A stretch of DNA of 64,000 nucleotides from Pseudevernia furfuracea (Eukaryota; Ascomycota; Lecanoromycetes; Lecanorales; Parmeliaceae), in contig JAIUPT010000021.1 of assembly GCA_022315425.1 (NCBI GenBank), positions 992,001 through 1,056,000 of the forward strand, given 5' to 3'. The stretch's first letter is position 1. Each line of letters begins with the position of its first letter. Shown here piece after piece: positions 54,623 through 64,000 of the stretch. The notes under the pieces were generated by a model. It did no database searches. It was not told where the DNA came from and saw only the letters and a list, made by a program, of their open reading frames with translations. The position numbers were made by a program, and so were the translations under genes.

Positions 54623-55133
54623 GAGGGTACTACAATGGTGATTTACCCTTGTTGCCCTTTAATAAAATGCAGAAGTATTGCATGGATCGAGCAGGAAACG
54701 GGCTCTTGACAGCAATAGTTGCTAGGTCTATCTGAGGATATGCAAAGCCTCATGGTGGCATCTTAGGATAGTAAAAAGTACGCAGTCTCAAAAGCTCATC
54801 TATAATAAGGCATGAAGTGTCCCGCATTGCAATTGTGAATCATAGCGTACACGGCCAGCTCTCCACGCGATGGGCCACGCCATACAAAAAGGCAGGCATA
54901 ACTAGACTGGCTGGCATTACGAGTGGTTCGCTTGGTGGAACAACGCTAATAGATTAAGACTGGCAACTCGTTACGAGCTGCTATTTACAAAGTGCGATCG
55001 ATGACGATGGCTCTAGCTTTCAATTTCTGGTGTTCTGTTTGAAGCATCTCAAGGTCAATTCAAGCATTGGAACCAGGTGAGCAGCCCATTTCTTATCCTC
55101 TTTACTTCCTTCCGCTCGCTCGACTTCTAGGAA
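54623..55133. other. Intergenic region upstream of the BLI-3-like gene
   Basis: No gene recognised. It includes the promoter and 5' leader of the gene at 55134. Confidence 0.4.
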
Positions 55134-55991
55134 ATGCGAGGCCTCGGCTCTCTCTCCAAGACAATCATCGCCCCACCTTCAACGTCATCATCCGTCCGTG
55201 CTTTCTCGCTGCTTACAAAACCCTCATCCAGACTCCACCATCGCACTACAAACCTTCAACTCAGCCATCAAGTACGACGTCTTTCATCCACACCGCTTCC
55301 CAAGATGTCTTTCAGCAACACCAATGTGCCAGACGACAAGCCAGCCGATCCCTACAAGGCCACAAACCTTACAGACCCCGACCTCAAGGAGAAGGTTCAG
55401 GACCTGGTCAGCTTCATGGAGTCATGCAAATTCGGAATGATGACCACACGAATTGAGAGTAGTGGTCTCCTCACATCTAGATGCATGGCATTGGCAGCCA
55501 AGGTAGGCTCGCTCTGCCCTGGCCCTCCACGATACCTGTCGTCCACAATAACCCCGAGCTAATTGCTTGCCCTATCACAGGAAGGAGGCGGCGTTGACCT
55601 CCTCTTTCACACCAACACCGAATCCGGCAAAACTGATGATCTCAAGTCTGAACCCAAGATCAACATCGCCTTCCTCAATTCCACCGGCGAATGGGCCTCA
55701 GTCTCCGGCGAAGCCGACATTGTCACTGATCGTGAAATGGTCCGCAAATACTATTCTCCTGCCTTGAAAGCCTGGCTTGGCGACCTGGAGGACGGCAAAC
55801 ACGATGGAGGACCAGAAGACCCGAGGATTGGTGTTATCAAGGTCAAGGCTCTGACAGCAACATATGCAATTGCTACGGGGACTTCCTTGGGTAGGGGTGC
55901 GGATATTGTCAAGGGGGCTATCACCGGTGCAGCGCCCAAGGTCAACAAGTTGAGAGAGATTAGTGAGGAGGAGTTGCAGCAATGTGAGTGA
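55134..55991 (+). CDS. BLI-3-like FMN-binding split-barrel protein
   Basis: Related to Neurospora BLI-3 (blue-light-inducible) and to general-stress proteins of the pyridoxamine-phosphate-oxidase-like fold, which bind flavin; the physiological substrate is not settled. Exons 55134-55502 and 55581-55991 give 285 residues. Recognisable blocks are KVQDLVSFMESCKFGMMTTR, LTSRCMALAAK joined to EGGGVDLLFHTNTESGK, then INIAFLNSTGEWASVSGEAD and KYYSPALKAWLGDLEDGKHD. The C-terminus has ADIVKGAITG and INKLREISEEEL-like residues. The first ~57 residues look like a mitochondrial presequence. Translation could also start at the Met near 55305 (MSFSNTNVPDDKPADP), giving the usual cytosolic form. Light or stress control is only suggested by the homologue's name. 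Confidence 0.88.
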
Positions 55992-57307
55992 TGCCCCGGC
56001 GCTTCATTCGTATCTTACCCCTTGACATTGGCATGAGAGAATCGTGAATATCTCCGATGCCCTTCTTCACGTTGACGAATTGTAAATCGTTGTGCAGAAA
56101 AGAATAACTTGCTGATCAATTACGTATTGCGTAAGACAGGGCGCAAACAAAACAGCTAGATAGTAAGCTGTAATCCTACCATCATCTGAGCCATGCTTAA
56201 CAATAGCACGAAAGTCAAGAGTGACTGCTGAAGATTTGCAAACCCATGATAGGTAGTTCTCAATATTAAGCGTATTATGCCCAAAACGCATTACTTGCTA
56301 TGGATTTCTTGAGGGACAAAGCTGCTTTTGTGCATGTGGATGGGTGTCTAGACATCGGTCGAAATTCTCGAGCTTGTCTCAGACCCTTCTCGTAGCAGAC
56401 GGAACTCTACCTAGGCTAACTCAATGCAAAACGGGGATCGGATCGTGTCAACTGAATTGCCACATACCCTATTCACTCCTTGAAAGTGCCAAAAACCCTT
56501 CATAGACGTTCGCGCCGTGCTCCTTTCCGCCAGCGTCAGCTTTACCGCTGTATTCCTACTCACGGCTGGCATCGGATTCAATGTTGCTGGCATCGGAGCA
56601 GGTTCGTCCATTGCAATCACCACGATACGGCTTGATAAAACGAGTCTTAAGCTCTAATGAAATTCTGCTGACAGCTGAATGTGCCCAGGAACCCTCGCCA
56701 CAGCTTTCCGATCCGTGTCTTTTCGCGACCTTGCAATCTATGGGAATGCTTGGGATCTTACTCCCCTGTGCAGGTCGGCATCGCTGGCGTAGGCGCCGCC
56801 GTGGTCTCCGCCATCGTGTGGGCTTGGGGCGGGGGGCGCGAGTGAGGTTACAAGATGTCCGGATGTGGAGCACCTTACCTTGGTGCGCGACAGGCGGCTA
56901 AAGTAGGTTAAATGTGTATCGGTTGGAGCAGAGATAAAGCTAGGATTAATCTAAAGACCAGGGACTGAATTGAGTGGGTATCCCATCGGAAAGATCTCTC
57001 GTTATGCGATCGCGCGGAATATTCTCTCCACGCAAAAAGCCCGGCTGTGCATGTTTCAATCACGTTTTCGGCATTAGGCGACACCAGTTGCGCCCATGTG
57101 TTTACCTTCTATCTCTATTGGTTCCTTGTGGCATTGCCGAATTGTTACAGAGCTTGCCGTGTGCCTCCTGTCCTTTTACTGCGAAATCCCTCAGTTCATC
57201 CCTCCCATGTGAAGACAACTCCAACTCTTCAATTCCTACTTTTCCTTCTTAATGTTTGCAGTACTTGTCTTCTGTTTAAAACATTTGGATATCCTTGGGC
57301 AGCTAGC
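55992..57307. other. 1.3-kb region without a firm gene
   Basis: No complete gene recognised. Around 56507-56601 a plus-strand frame reads VLLSASVSFTAVFLLTAGIG, and around 56772-56843 another reads VGIAGVGAAVVSAIVWAWGG; these hydrophobic pieces may be exons of a small membrane protein or chance. The right part holds the promoter of the secreted-protein gene. Confidence 0.35.
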
Positions 57308-57955
57308 ATGGCTCCCCTCTTCAAATGCATCCACCAGCTCTCCGTGCTACTCGCTGTTCTCAACCTACTCGTTTCCTTCACCTACGCAACGCCAACATCC
57401 CACGCTTCACAACTCTCTTCTCTGTCCAACGAAATCTCTTCAAGGACTCATCCCCTTTACAGCGCAGCCCTCACCAGTCATCCCAAACGCGCCCCAGTCA
57501 CCAAAGGTACCTTCTACCACGGTCTGTGGTCCCTCGCCCTCACCACAGCCACCTTCCTCGCCCAAGGTCCATCCTCCTCCATAGCCCCCGCAAGCAGCGT
57601 TGAATTTTTCGCCCAGAAAATCCTAGACAAAGTCGCAACACGTATTGCCACGGGGGCTGCCGAGAGGGCCGCTTTCGGTTGGAGCCTTGACGGCGTCTCG
57701 ATTACCTTTGTAGGCTGGATCAACCCCGCGACTCAAGTTGCGTCTGGTGTGCCGTGGGAGGTTGTTCAAGAATTCGTGAAGATTTTTGTTTTGTCGAGAG
57801 CGCAGCGAGGCACAGTACTTGCCTTTTCAGGGTATATCTGGGGGCCTAGTCATCAATGCGTCAAGATCGTGTTGGAGGTTGCGGGGGGTATTTGGATTTC
57901 GGGGGTTGCGAGCAACATCTTGGATAGCGCAAGTGAGATTCATGGGAGTAACTGA
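57308..57955 (+). CDS. Small secreted protein, hypothetical
   Basis: 215 residues in one exon. The Met at 57308 begins a clear signal peptide (MAPLFKCIHQLSVLLAVLNL, then LVSFTYATPTSHA). A dibasic site (HPKRAPVTKG) resembles Kex2 processing. The mature part is moderately hydrophobic with conserved-looking aromatics (ITFVGWINPATQVASGVPWE) and contains one Cys. No enzyme motif is seen. An in-frame start at 57047 would place the signal sequence internally and was rejected. It could be an effector-like or cell-wall protein, but that is inference. Confidence 0.6.
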   Translation: MAPLFKCIHQLSVLLAVLNLLVSFTYATPTSHASQLSSLSNEISSRTHPLYSAALTSHPKRAPVTKGTFYHGLWSLALTTATFLAQGPSSSIAPASSVEFFAQKILDKVATRIATGAAERAAFGWSLDGVSITFVGWINPATQVASGVPWEVVQEFVKIFVLSRAQRGTVLAFSGYIWGPSHQCVKIVLEVAGGIWISGVASNILDSASEIHGSN

Positions 57956-58035
57956 GGGGGAGGTTTTTGCTGTAAGACTTGCTGGTAGCGTTGGCAGTGT
58001 TCTTCTTTTCACTGCTGGTGTTTTCAGTGCCGGTT

Positions 58036-58314
58036 TCAATCTTTTTCAGCGTCGTCTGCATTGTGGTCAAATTGTTCAATGATGTGTTGAACGGTATGTT
58101 TAGCATCTTTTGAACGATGTGTTTCAAAGATGGGAGCATATTGTGTTTGATTAATATCCGTCAATGTCTTCATGAGGCCTTGAACATTGTTCTTGCTGTA
58201 TCCAGCTTTTAGTTGCAGTAGCAAAATCCCCAGCAAAATACCAACATGCATAGAACCAACATTTCTGCTTGAAGGATGCTTGTCATGTATCAATAGACGA
58301 TCGTCGATGCTCAT
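58036..58314 (-). CDS. Small hypothetical protein (uncertain)
   Basis: A 92-codon frame starts at 58314 (MSIDDRLLIHDKHPSSRNVG) with a short hydrophobic stretch (VGILLGILLLQL) and a polar helical remainder. No homologue recognised. It lies tail-to-tail with the secreted-protein gene. It could be chance; composition is protein-like but short. Confidence 0.25.
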   Translation of the reverse strand: MSIDDRLLIHDKHPSSRNVGSMHVGILLGILLLQLKAGYSKNNVQGLMKTLTDINQTQYAPIFETHRSKDAKHTVQHIIEQFDHNADDAEKD

Positions 58315-58575
58315 GATGGTTTAAAACGAAAAAGCTGGCCAAAGCTGGCTGTTTACCTGTAGGCAAGCTGTCGAAAGCCTTGCGGTTTGAGGCGGCGACT
58401 TAATTTCTTTATTTTCTGCCCAATTATAGAAAGATATGATATCCTCAAACATACAAAACTTTCTTCCAATTTAGGCCTTGAACAGCGAGATAAAGAATAT
58501 TTGGTCCTACCCGCAAAGTCCTGCTTTCAAGATGTTCAGATAGACGACTCACTCTCTCCTTCCGCATCTTGAAAG
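58315..58575. other. Promoter-side intergenic region of ppm1
   Basis: This is the upstream region of the carboxyl methyltransferase gene. No distinct element was recognised. Confidence 0.35.
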
Positions 58576-59736
58576 ATGGCAGCGCCACATATTCCTGATC
58601 TCAATACACTACGCAATGCGCGAGGAACAAGTCGTGGCCGAGGCCGTGGTCAAGGATCGAGAGGCTCATCTATCACAGGCTCTGAGGAGGACAAGACCGC
58701 CAAAGACAAGATCGTACAGCAGACGGATCATGATGCCAGTGTTTCCCGACTGAGCGCGGTGGAGGCTGGATACCTGGATGATTCATTTGCCAAATACTTT
58801 GTATCGGGAGAAGGGCAGAAGAGATTCCCAATCATCAATAGAGGCACCTACGTCCGCACTAAAGCCATCGACAATTTGGTGGACGAGTTCCTCTCCAAGA
58901 ATCCGGCCCAGGAGAAGCAGATCATATCCCTCGGTGCTGGATCTGATACACGCTTCTTCCGTATGATGAGCCGAACACCTGTTCCCCACGGTAGAGGCAT
59001 CCTACAACGTCCAAATGTCATATACCACGAAATCGACTTTCAAACGAACACAATCCAGAAGCTTCATTCCATCAAAAAGACGAGTGAACTTTGCGGTCAT
59101 GTTGGAACCCCTATGACGATATTTCACAGTACGAATCCCTCAGAGCTCTACAATGACGATACTCTTCACGCCGACCAGTACCACATTCATCCTGTTGATC
59201 TTCGAAATCTTGATCCTTCTCGTCCCGCTCCCAGTTCTTTTGACTTCATTGATACTGCCCTACCCACCCTCATCATTTCTGAATGCTGTCTGTGCTACCT
59301 CCCCCCAGCTGCGGCAGATACCGTCGCGCTGTACTTCACGCAGCATCTCTTTCCCGCCAGCACACCTGTTGGTTTGATACTCTACGAGCCGATACACCCA
59401 AACGATCCCTTCGGTAAAACCATGGTCTCAAATCTAGCTGCGCGTGGCATTGTGTTGCAGACGCTGAAAAGGTATGGATCCTTGGAAGCGCAAGCAGCCA
59501 GAATGAAGTCATACGGGCTGGAGGGTACTGGAGGGGCGAGCGTCAAGAACCTTTGGGACAAGGGTGTGGAAGAAAAAGAGAAGGACCGAGTTGCAGGCTT
59601 GGAGATGGTGGATGAGGTTGAGGAATGGGAGCTGCTGGCAGGACATTATTGCGTTGCCTGGGGCTGGAGGGGAGGGCCGGAGGAAGTCGTATGGGAGGGT
59701 TTAAAAACTATGGCGGAAAAGTTGGGTGGGAATTGA
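58576..59736 (+). CDS. ppm1: Leucine carboxyl methyltransferase 1 (Ppm1/LCMT1)
   Basis: Transfers a methyl group from S-adenosylmethionine to the C-terminal Leu of the PP2A catalytic subunit, which controls assembly with B subunits. 386 residues, single exon, start at 58576. After a Gly/Arg-rich N-terminus (RNARGTSRGRGRGQGSRG) come the family blocks SRLSAVEAGYLDDSFAKYFV and RFPIINRGTYVRTKAIDNLV. The SAM-binding glycine motif is QIISLGAGSDTRFFRM. VIYHEIDFQTNTIQK follows, then LPTLIISECCLCYLPPAAAD, the conserved ISEC-LxYL region. The C-terminus WELLAGHYCVAWGW is typical. Complete and undamaged. Confidence 0.93.
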   Translation: MAAPHIPDLNTLRNARGTSRGRGRGQGSRGSSITGSEEDKTAKDKIVQQTDHDASVSRLSAVEAGYLDDSFAKYFVSGEGQKRFPIINRGTYVRTKAIDNLVDEFLSKNPAQEKQIISLGAGSDTRFFRMMSRTPVPHGRGILQRPNVIYHEIDFQTNTIQKLHSIKKTSELCGHVGTPMTIFHSTNPSELYNDDTLHADQYHIHPVDLRNLDPSRPAPSSFDFIDTALPTLIISECCLCYLPPAAADTVALYFTQHLFPASTPVGLILYEPIHPNDPFGKTMVSNLAARGIVLQTLKRYGSLEAQAARMKSYGLEGTGGASVKNLWDKGVEEKEKDRVAGLEMVDEVEEWELLAGHYCVAWGWRGGPEEVVWEGLKTMAEKLGGN

Positions 59737-60164
59737 TAAGCTGGATCAAGGAAGGGACGGCCTGCAAAACCTCAGGGTTTAGCTTGGACGAGTTCATGAG
59801 ATATGAGGAACGAATCCCGCTTGACTTAAAGCTTGGAGGTATAAGTCATGAATTTCGGCAATACGAAAGTGTACGATGCCTGGAAGTTTTGTCTCTCGGC
59901 TTAATACAAGCCAGAATCCATGTCTTAGTAGGATCCAAGCCCATTAATCAAAGCCTTTGCTCTTATGCTGGTCATTTCCTCCATGCTGGGTATCACATAT
60001 ATCCATTTTCGCACTTCGGAAAGCCAGACCAAAAGGTGGTGACTGCGCAAACATCAAATCACCTCAGCTCATTCCTCACTTTCTCATACGTAGACCATCC
60101 CACATTTCCTCCGCTTGACTGCATCTCTCCCACTTGCATTTTCTCAAATGTGACGCCTATCTCA
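59737..60164. other. Convergent 3' intergenic region
   Basis: This lies between ppm1 (plus) and the AP-2 sigma gene (minus), holding 3' UTRs. No gene recognised; the plus-strand frame that spans it is antisense to the AP-2 sigma last exon. Confidence 0.45.
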
Positions 60165-60865
60165 TCACTCCAGCTTGTCCAGATGCTCCAACCTCGTCAA
60201 CACAACCTGCTTACTCGTCTCCTCAATCTCGCCAGCCAGAAACACTTCATCTAATATCGCGTAGACCTATCACACAATCCCGGGTTAGCCATCGTGCCCA
60301 TAGGCTCATCCCCCATCTATCAGATAAAAGAACACAACCTACCTTATAGAAGTTGAAAACCAAATCCAGCTCACACACGTTCCCAAAGAAGCTGTCCAGG
60401 ACCTCGACGAAGAAATGTATTGCCTCCAGATACGCCAGCTCGTTGTCATTTGCGTCGACGCATACGCAGAAGAATAGGCCTGCGTACCGACGGTAGACTA
60501 TTTTCAGAGAGCGGAATTCGACGAAGTTGGATTGGTGCTTTTGGTCTCGGGGAGCGATGAGGCGATGGACCTGTTGGTGTAGGGCGTGAGTGGAAGGTTG
60601 GATCGGGGGAAGAAGGTGATGGTATAGGAGGCACACACCTCGCCTTTGAGCTTGATTTTCTCTTCATCCTAGTGCACGTTAGATATAGGCGCCAACACGG
60701 GGAAGGCTGGGAGACTCACGCTGTATGGAGCGTACCACTTTGCTAGACGGGTCTTGCCTCTGGTCGAAGTCAGTCCACATAAGATTGCTATGGAGGCATT
60801 GGATGTGGTGTGTTGGACGGTGGAACGCACTGCCGGTTCTGGATCAGAATGAATGACAGCACCAT
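60165..60865 (-). CDS. aps2: AP-2 clathrin adaptor complex subunit sigma
   Basis: The small sigma chain of AP-2 supports dileucine cargo binding in clathrin endocytosis. The gene is split into small exons. The first (60831-60865) encodes MVLSFILIQNRQ, the second GKTRLAKWYAPYS, and the third DEEKIKLKGE. The fourth encodes VHRLIAPRDQKHQSNFVEFR, RYAGLFFCVCVDANDNELAY and FFGNVCELDLVFNFYK. The last, near 60165-60263, encodes VYAILDEVFLAGEIEETSKQ and VVLTRLEHLDKLE with the stop at 60165. Each joins in phase by short GT-AG introns. The family is strict in length (about 142 residues), and this model fits. Together with the Syp1-like gene at 0.7 kb it is the second endocytic component in the window, probably by chance. 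Confidence 0.92.
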
Positions 60866-61006
60866 TTGTGCAACTGTAGGCTCCCACAGCTTGTATCAAC
60901 TAGGATTCTACGTGAATTTCCTTACGAATGCGCCGGATTTAGCCTTTTATAAATCCGGCGTCACCCAGACTCCATGAATTTATCTATATTTCTTCCTCGA
61001 TTGACC

Positions 61007-61892
61007 ATGCCATACCTCAACATCCCAGACGGTCGTATCTTCTACACCGACTTCCCACCTAAAGACTTCCCTCCCCGCGCAACACTCATCCTCCACCATG
61101 GCCTCGGTTCCACCCACGCCTTCTACCGCTCTATTACCCCCGCCCTGACCTCCTCTCCGCACAATTTCCGCTGCATAACCTACGACACCATCTCGAGTGG
61201 GCTCTCCGATCTTCCTTCCGGGCCCCAGTCAATACAAGGATTAGCTCAGGATGCGATTGAAGTCCTGAATGGATTGGGCGTGAAAGAGAAGGTGATATTT
61301 GTGGGCCATAGCATGGGAGGGGTCGTAGCCTCAGAAATAGCAGCTACCAAAGGGGATAGGATAAAAGGGTCCGTGATACTAGGGCCTCCGTTGCCCAGTC
61401 CTACGGTGAGAAAGACGTTTGAGGGAAGGGTGAAGGCGGTAGAAGAAGGTGGGTCACACTTCCCGGAAAAGCGTTCATGGATTTGAGACGAGAGATGTGA
61501 AACTGAATTGGCAACGGACAGGGGGGATGGAAGCAATGGCAGACACAATCCCTACTGGTGCCACTGGCTCCAACTCAACGCCTCTGCAGCACGCTTTCAT
61601 CCGAACGCTGCTACTTAGCCAGAGACCCGAAGGATACTGCTCGATGTGCAAGGCTCTAGGAGACGCCTCGCCGCCTGATTATGCTGCCATTGAGATGCCG
61701 ACATTGATGGTCGCGGGGAAAGAGGACAAGAGCGCTCCTGTAGCTGGATGCGAGGAGATATTCAAGAGGACTGGAGGGAAGAAGAGTATGGAAATTGTGA
61801 AGGGGATGGGTCATTGGTTTTGCATTGAGGACCCGGAGTCAGTGGCAAAGCTGATCGGAGCATTTGTTGAGAAACTGACACAGGCTAATTGA
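61007..61892 (+). CDS. Alpha/beta hydrolase (3-oxoadipate enol-lactonase-like)
   Basis: A soluble serine hydrolase of unknown substrate. I chose Met 61007 (MPYLNIPDGRIFYTDFPPKD), the usual start of this fungal subfamily; an upstream in-frame Met at 60974 adds eleven residues. The oxyanion region is LILHHGLGSTHAFYRS. The nucleophile elbow is VIFVGHSMGGVVASE, the acid is in LMVAGKEDKSAPVAG, and the catalytic His is in KGMGHWFCIEDPE. An intron near 61451-61523 joins AVEEG to GMEAMADTIPTGATG in phase. All three catalytic positions are present. It is divergent from the AP-2 sigma gene, with about 140 nt between starts. Confidence 0.85.
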
Positions 61893-61933
61893 GCCACGAG
61901 CAATTGCATAAGACGAAATTTTTGCAATAACAC

Positions 61934-63045
61934 CTAAACGTGCGTAAATTGACTGCTATACCGACCACCAGGACCTACCTCCCATCCTGTTCTGTCGTCG
62001 ATGATCACTGGTCTGTGGCGATGATGATGAGATCGATGCCGGCTGCGGTCAGGGCTGCGGCTTCGTCGTTGATGGGAACGAGTTGACGAGTCATTTCTGC
62101 TCCGATGGTGACGCTTTGTGGAATCCTCAACTTTCGCACCACCATCAAGATTGAAGCCCTCTAGATCGTCTGCTTCTCGTTTTCTCCTCCTCCTTCTTTC
62201 CCGCCGTCTTTCTGCTTCCTCGAGCTCCCTAATCTCACGATTCTTTTCCTCATTCCATTTCTTCCTCTCCCGCTCTACTTCCCGCACCCCGGCTACCCCT
62301 TTCTGGATCGCAGCCAGAGGATCGTCAGCTACTGTCCTCATCTTCTCCCTTTCTTTCCGTCTGGGATCTTCGTTGCCCCACACATCTTTTGAAGGCGCCT
62401 CCACTTCTTCACCTTCATTCCCAGTCGCACTGATTTCCTGGTACCAAGGCTTTTGACCTATAGCTTGCTTAAAGCCAGCCGCATTTGAGAATCGCATGGT
62501 GTATTGATCCTCGAACTCCTTCTGCTTCTTCGCCTTCTCGGCCTCAACCTCTGCATTCTTGGGTGCGTTATGCCTTGTTCCATCCACAGGGAACAAGTTG
62601 ATGTGACCTTTTAGGTCCGTTATTGGGGCATCACTGCTCTTTTTGCTCTTCATTTGCATCTCGGCCTTCGCTGGCACGAGAGCGTTGTTCTCCTGTGCGA
62701 ATCGTATGTCCCGGTCCGTGTCATCTTCCCCAGCAATCCTTCTTCGTTTCCTCTCCCGATCTGGCCTATCTTCCCTACTTCGTCCAGTTTGTTCTTCTTC
62801 GACTGGAGCTGAGGGTGCCTCAACGGGTAGCCCACGTAGTATCTGTATACGTCGTTCGGCATCGACTTCCTGCATACGCTGTTCCTCGGCCTCCTCTCGG
62901 GCAGCGGCTGCAGCCTCGTCGCGCTTGACCTTGGCAATGTTGTCGGCATTGTAGACGTTCCATGACTTCTTCCCAAGCAGGTGTCTGAAGTGATGTAAGC
63001 TTTGAAACCAGGGCCGGAAGTAAATATTGAGACTTACAGAGGCAT
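61934..63045 (-). CDS. LENG1/CIR N-terminal domain protein (probable splicing-associated)
   Basis: Homologues carry the CIR N-terminal domain found in CBF1-interacting corepressor and splicing proteins; a nuclear RNA-processing role is inferred from the family. A tiny first exon (63038-63045) encodes MPL and splices by a canonical GTAAGT donor to the exon from 62984. This restores the diagnostic start MPLHLLGKKSWNVYNADNIA, followed by KVKRDEAAAAAREEAEEQRM. The middle is charged with a conserved HINLFPVDGTRHNAPKNAE and QYTMRFSNAAGFKQAIGQKP segment ending in PWYQE. The tail is an Arg/Lys and RS/RH-rich region (SRSPDRSRHRSHHHRHRPVI). A start further upstream (to 63163) would read through the intron and was rejected. 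352 residues. Confidence 0.88.
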
Positions 63046-63541
63046 AATGGGCTATATGGAAGCCAGAAACGAATCTAATGTTTAGAGGCGAGCAAGTAAG
63101 AGCCTGACAAGAGGAATCTGCGCAGGACACCAATGAGTCAGAGCCAACGGGAGTCAAAGTCAAGTAGGGTATAAAGGTCGTATCATTGAGTGGTATTAAT
63201 TAGGTATGGGAACATAGAGTAAATTACGTAGCGGGGTAATATAATGTAACGTTCCTCAAAAAGTAGAGAAGGTTGGCCGATAAAGCTGCTTCCATTACCT
63301 TGGCGCGATTCATTGCTTTCACATTGTCATTTTCATGTCTCATATTCGCGAACTATCAATCTTGGAAAATTCCCCTCTTTCTGAACGCAGCTCGACAATC
63401 CTTTGCCATTTACAGAAGCCGAGTCGTAGGCAGTGTCATGATGCTTGGTTGAATTTGATGCTTGAACAAGGAGGGGACCTTGCCCAAGCTTGTGTGTTAA
63501 AAGAGCCTTGATCGGCTTCTTGCGCTTGGGTAGTCATTAGA
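63046..63541. promoter_or_regulatory. Divergent promoter region LENG1-like / spt3
   Basis: This is the space between two divergent starts (63045 minus and 63542 plus). Both upstream regions lie here. No clear motif was seen. Confidence 0.4.
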
Positions 63542-64000
63542 ATGGGTGAGAAGTCAGGAGCAAAATACCGGCAGGAGATTCAACAGGTAGGGTTATATCC
63601 TTTACCCCCTAGATGGATGAGACATTTCTTTGCCTACAAGAATATATCTGGTGCATTCTACTACTAGTAAGAAATTCACGTCTGGTGTGATTTGTACAGC
63701 AAAGATGTTGTCCCAATGCAGTATATTTGTTACGAGTGTACGAGGATACGGTCAGGGTACTTGCTGTGAGACAAAGTAATCATCATGTCGAGCGAGTGGC
63801 TTTGTTTACAAGTCGGTCCTATGTCGTTGCTCTCCCTCAACATTTCCGTCCTCCTTAGCAGCCATGACGGATCCCAACAGGAATTACCAAACAAGAAGCA
63901 CTATATCTTTCTTGAATGATACATCTGTTCCACTTCCGAAGGATGAGATACCGGAAGGCTACAAGCGGGTTGTGCTGATGCCTGAGCTCCAACAGATGAT
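63542..64000 (+). CDS. spt3: SAGA subunit Spt3, 5' part only (runs off the window)
   Basis: Spt3 is a histone-fold SAGA component that helps deliver TBP. Exon 63542-63586 encodes MGEKSGAKYRQEIQQ and ends at a GTAGGG donor. The window's last bases (CAG then ATGAT) give an acceptor at 63995 and begin MM in phase, matching the fungal Spt3 start K-Y-R-x-E-I-Q-Q-M-M. That leaves a 409-nt intron. Inside it, ATG 63864 opens a 44-codon frame (MTDPNRNYQTRSTISFLNDT ... MPELQQ) that reaches the same acceptor in the same phase. It could be an alternative first exon or a different gene starting there. The histone-fold body lies beyond the window, so the assignment rests on this short N-terminus. Confidence 0.55.

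Noticed and set aside
59625..60254. Plus-strand frame between ppm1 and aps2
   Set aside because: It overlaps the end of ppm1 in another frame and is antisense to the AP-2 sigma last exon; no motif.
63046..63163. N-terminal extension of the LENG1-like protein to 63163
   Set aside because: That frame reads through a canonical intron; the MPL first exon at 63038-63045 gives the family start.
1..64000. tRNA, rRNA, CRISPR array or bacterial-type operon
   Set aside because: No T-loop/acceptor pattern, rRNA-like segment, regular spacer-repeat array or ribosome-binding sites were noticed; gene structure is eukaryotic.

Overview
The window looks like nuclear DNA from a filamentous ascomycete (Pezizomycotina). 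I infer Dothideomycetes only loosely, from the gene mix. The evidence is dense genes on both strands, short GT-AG introns mostly of 40-130 nt, canonical fungal housekeeping proteins, a BLI-3-type flavoprotein, and fungus-type families such as a DUF2235 relic, a secreted metallopeptidase and orphan Cys/His proteins. I saw no tRNA, rRNA, CRISPR array or intact transposon.

Layout. 0.7-6.3 kb: a Syp1/FCHo endocytic adaptor, convergent with a single-pass membrane SH3 protein. 8.6-12.3 kb: two divergent, homologous P-loop GTPases with long coiled-coil tails. 12.7-17.3 kb: the spindle-checkpoint protein Mad1 and the U4/U6 snRNP protein Prp3. 17.3-24.5 kb: a gene-poor accessory stretch with a decayed DUF2235 gene and a secreted zinc metallopeptidase whose frame is doubtful. 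24.6-43.4 kb: a conserved block with RNA polymerase I subunit RPA190, the XPD/Rad3 helicase, the listerin E3 ligase Ltn1, mitochondrial Tam41 and the survivin-like protein Bir1. 43.7-50.5 kb: a second accessory block with an orphan carrying three SAP-like repeats, a tandem pair of orphan Cys/His proteins with a shared C-terminal K-x-V-R-F motif, and a small F-box membrane protein. 50.5-58.3 kb: gene-poor, with an orphan, a BLI-3-like protein and a small secreted protein. 58.6-64.0 kb: leucine carboxyl methyltransferase Ppm1, the AP-2 sigma subunit, an alpha/beta hydrolase, a LENG1/CIR-N protein and the first exon of Spt3 running off the edge.

How the genes relate. The conserved genes serve unrelated core functions: endocytosis (Syp1, AP-2 sigma), chromosome segregation (Mad1, Bir1), splicing (Prp3, LENG1-like), transcription and repair (RPA190, XPD, Spt3), ribosome quality control (Ltn1), cardiolipin supply (Tam41) and PP2A methylation (Ppm1). 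They do not form a metabolic cluster. The novelty is in the accessory intervals: the GTPase pair, one member ending in a possible prenylation box; the SAP-repeat protein with a missed last exon; the tandem Cys/His family, one copy apparently frameshifted; and genes that look damaged by C-to-T changes at 18.6-23 kb.
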